DNA from: Armatimonadota bacterium
GTDB taxonomy: Bacteria > Armatimonadota > Fimbriimonadia > Fimbriimonadales > GBS-DC
NCBI GenBank assembly: GCA_013359125.1
Contig: JABWCR010000027.1
Location: forward strand, 1-52,729
Reading direction: 5' to 3'
Length of the DNA stretch: 52,729 nucleotides
This document shows, one piece after another, positions 52,585 to 52,729 of the stretch (the first letter of the stretch is position 1; every line of letters begins with the position of its first letter). Made by a program: the position numbers and the translations under genes. The notes below the pieces were generated by a model. The model saw nothing but the letters and a program-made list of their open reading frames with translations. It made no database searches and was not told the origin of the DNA.

Positions 52585-52695
52585 GAGGGGCGTTTCCTAG
52601 AGGGTCTGGCATCGGGAACTTCTGCGCTTGCAATAGCGTCCTTAGAATCAAGCTGGCATCATCGCGGCTAACAACACAGCAAACGGAGGCGTGCC

Positions 52696-52729
52696 ATGCT
52701 TCATCGCTGTCTGCATCGTCTCTCGTGTT
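52696..52729 (+). CDS. Start of an unidentified gene, cut by the window edge
   Basis: ATG at 52696 lies six bases after CGGAGG and reads [12 protein letters not shown] to the end of the window. The ribosome-binding site and the divergent position relative to pstS make it a plausible gene start. Twelve residues are too few for any assignment. A neighbour in phosphate control (phoR, phoU) would be a guess only. Confidence 0.35.
   Translation, partial: MLHRCLHRLSC

Overview
The window looks like a chromosomal segment of a free-living bacterium outside the common model phyla. Armatimonadota (Fimbriimonadia-like) is my best guess. The reasons are secreted proteins with dockerin-like tails, Gfo/Idh/MocA, DUF1080 and GH123/DUF4091-type proteins, a tricorn-like protease, DUF3866, Csx15, many genes preceded at once by a TATAAT-like box with no leader, and moderately high GC. 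This is inference; Planctomycetota or Chloroflexota are alternatives. Stop codons TAA, TAG and TGA are all used. I see no rRNA, tRNA, transposase or phage gene.

Layout: (1) 1-12.4 kb: SAM decarboxylase with a structured leader, a lone HsdR_N-like nuclease, two secreted proteins with the same C-terminal dockerin-like tail, a DUF1579 protein, a tandem pair of exported paralogues, a zinc-ribbon rhomboid protease, DUF3866 and a pseudouridine synthase. (2) 12.4-16.5 kb: a secreted metzincin-type metalloprotease, then a 580-bp cluster of hairpin repeats. (3) 16.45-18.6 kb: a small decaying CRISPR-associated cluster on the minus strand (Csx15-like, membrane SAVED-like protein, Cas6-like protein split by an in-frame TAG, a frameshifted small gene) ending beside one isolated CRISPR-like repeat. 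(4) 18.7-25.4 kb: the fatty-acid operon fabD-fabG-acpP-fabF, a putative glycoside hydrolase, moaD-moaE, a ferredoxin-NADP reductase and a DUF1080 protein, followed by a foldable 131-nt element. (5) 25.6-31.1 kb: an exopolysaccharide operon (Wza-like, Wzz/tyrosine-kinase-like, sugar transferase, epimerase, VOC). (6) 31.1-45.1 kb: ileS, secreted proteins, a trypsin-like protease, a repeat-rich surface protein, nuoE, a HEAT-repeat protein, a TAT-exported oxidoreductase and a tricorn-like protease. (7) 45.2-52.7 kb: a second hairpin-repeat patch, uvrA, a GH123/DUF4091-like protein and pstS-pstC-pstA behind a PhoP-type box.

The most unusual items are the Csx15/SAVED/Cas6 cluster, the two-cysteine dockerin-like tail shared by three proteins, hairpin repeats whose stems covary between distant copies, and the contrast that four of six convergent gene pairs overlap at their stop codons while the other two are filled with those repeats.
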